This document shows positions 14,137 through 15,068 of a DNA stretch of 15,068 nt, in pieces. Positions within the stretch are counted from its first letter, which is position 1. Each line of letters opens with the position of its first letter. The stretch covers positions 1-15,068 of the forward strand of contig PBFV01000083.1 of the NCBI GenBank assembly GCA_002718935.1. Reading direction: 5' to 3'. The translations under genes and the position numbers were made by a program. Under the pieces are notes generated by a model. It worked only from the letters and a program-made list of their open reading frames with translations. It was not told the origin of the DNA and made no database searches. The stretch comes from Verrucomicrobiales bacterium (GTDB lineage Bacteria; Verrucomicrobiota; Verrucomicrobiia; Limisphaerales; UBA1100).

Positions 14137-15068
14137 ATGAGCCACCCCGCCGAACTGGTTGACCAAGCGAGCTTTGACACCACGCTGCATCTGCGGCTGG
14201 TGTTCGGCAACGGCACGCTTAGCCGGCTAGGCGAACTGGCTTCGGAACACGGCGCAGGCAAGGTTTTGCTCGTGACCGATCCCGGCATTCGTGCCGTGGG
14301 CCATGTGGACCGCGCACAAGCCAGCCTTGAAGCCGCCGGTTTGTCCGTGGCCATTTACGATCAGGCCAAGGAAAATCCCACGACGGAGTGCGTGGCCGAG
14401 TGTGTGGAATTAGCCAGAGCCGAGGGGATCGATTTCATCGTCGGCCTCGGTGGCGGCAGCTCAATGGACACCGCCAAGGGTTGCAATTTCCTGCTCACCA
14501 ATGGCGGCGAGATGAAGGATTATTGGGGGGTGGGCAAGGCCTCCAAGCCGATGCTGCCGCTCATCGCCATCCCCACCACCGCCGGCACCGGCAGCGAATG
14601 CCAAAGTTTTGCGCTCATTTCCGATGCCGTCACGCACGCCAAGATGGCCTGTGGCGATCCCAAGGCGATGGCCAAGGTGGCGATCCTCGACCCCGAGCTC
14701 ACACTTTCCCAACCGCTGCGCGTCACCGCCTGCACGGGCATTGATGCCGTGGCGCACGCTGTGGAATCCGCCGTCACCCGCAAGCGCAACGACACCTCAC
14801 AGGAATATTCGCGCGTGGCGTTTGGGTTGCTTAGTGAAAGTTTGCCGCGGGTGTTAGCAAATCCTGATGATCTTGAGGCACGTGGCCGCATGCTGCTCGG
14901 TGCCGCCTTTGCCGGCACGGCGATCGAACACAGCATGCTGGGTGCAGCGCATTCGGCGGCCAATCCGTTGACGGCGCACTTTGATGTGATCCACGGGGAA
15001 GCTGTTGGTTTGATGCTGCCTCACGTGGTTCGCTTCAATGGCGAAGATGAAAGCATCTCTCAAATTTA
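14137..15068 (+). CDS. Iron-type (group III) alcohol dehydrogenase, 3' end outside the window
   Basis: The first 310 residues of an NAD(P)-dependent alcohol dehydrogenase are present; the frame is still open at the window edge and family members usually have about 380-400. The dinucleotide motif GGGSSMD is at 105-111, followed by IPTTAGTGSE, a strong family signature. All four metal ligands are present with the spacing of FucO-type enzymes: D203 and H207 in GIDAVAHAVE, H272 in GAAHSAANP and H286 in VIHGEAVG. The metal is probably Fe2+, possibly Zn2+. It would interconvert an alcohol and an aldehyde in the cytoplasm. Its place 31 bases after the aldehyde dehydrogenase gene suggests that the two share the aldehyde intermediate. 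I chose ATG 14137 because the typical N-terminal strand FGNGTLSRLGEL (23-34) follows at normal distance. Relatives include lactaldehyde, 1,3-propanediol and hydroxybutyrate dehydrogenases, so the substrate is open. Confidence 0.93.
   Translation, partial: MSHPAELVDQASFDTTLHLRLVFGNGTLSRLGELASEHGAGKVLLVTDPGIRAVGHVDRAQASLEAAGLSVAIYDQAKENPTTECVAECVELARAEGIDFIVGLGGGSSMDTAKGCNFLLTNGGEMKDYWGVGKASKPMLPLIAIPTTAGTGSECQSFALISDAVTHAKMACGDPKAMAKVAILDPELTLSQPLRVTACTGIDAVAHAVESAVTRKRNDTSQEYSRVAFGLLSESLPRVLANPDDLEARGRMLLGAAFAGTAIEHSMLGAAHSAANPLTAHFDVIHGEAVGLMLPHVVRFNGEDESISQI

Overview
The window is about 15.1 kb of moderately GC-rich bacterial DNA, densely coding, with nine protein genes and no tRNA, rRNA, CRISPR array or insertion sequence that I can see. 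The gene content suggests a member of the PVC group, most likely a free-living or marine Verrucomicrobiota: a twin-arginine-exported Gfo/Idh/MocA oxidoreductase, a K+-dependent membrane pyrophosphatase, tandem PQQ-type beta-propeller proteins, and a DUF3311-like small membrane protein coupled to an SSS transporter. Clear Shine-Dalgarno sites before start codons are rare here. The phylum is an inference from gene content, not a measurement.

Left part (1-4140): a minus-strand secreted Gfo/Idh/MocA oxidoreductase (70-1404) is divergent from a plus-strand membrane pyrophosphatase gene, hppA (1589-4045), across a 184-base intergenic region that holds a perfect TATAAT box. hppA ends in an unusual hydrophilic repeat tail and is followed by a strong hairpin-plus-T-tract terminator (4077-4099). 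Middle (4141-4776): a minus-strand MarR-family regulator is divergent from a long plus-strand gene series. The 141 bases between them contain a 22-base inverted repeat (4665-4686), the best operator candidate in the window.

Right part (4777-15068): seven plus-strand genes follow head to tail with gaps of 50 bases or less, or with overlaps, and look like one operon that runs off the right edge. They encode two exported PQQ-type beta-propeller proteins, a two-helix membrane protein with an Arg/Gly-rich tail, an SSS-family sodium symporter with two large hydrophilic insertions, a short adenylating enzyme (PaaK/LuxE-like), a divergent aldehyde dehydrogenase (ALDH/LuxC-like) and an iron-type alcohol dehydrogenase (partial).

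The last three genes spell out an interconversion of carboxylic acid, activated acyl, aldehyde and alcohol, resembling the LuxE/LuxC fatty-acid reductase pair with an alcohol dehydrogenase added. The transporter would move the substrate, the propellers would act outside the membrane, and the MarR protein would be the natural sensor. The substrate and direction cannot be read from sequence. This module is the most promising candidate for an undescribed system here. The odd points in it are a His where ALDHs have the general-base Glu, a ligase lacking both the usual C-terminal domain and LuxE's acyl-accepting C-terminal Cys, and an AT-rich mosaic stretch inside the transporter gene.
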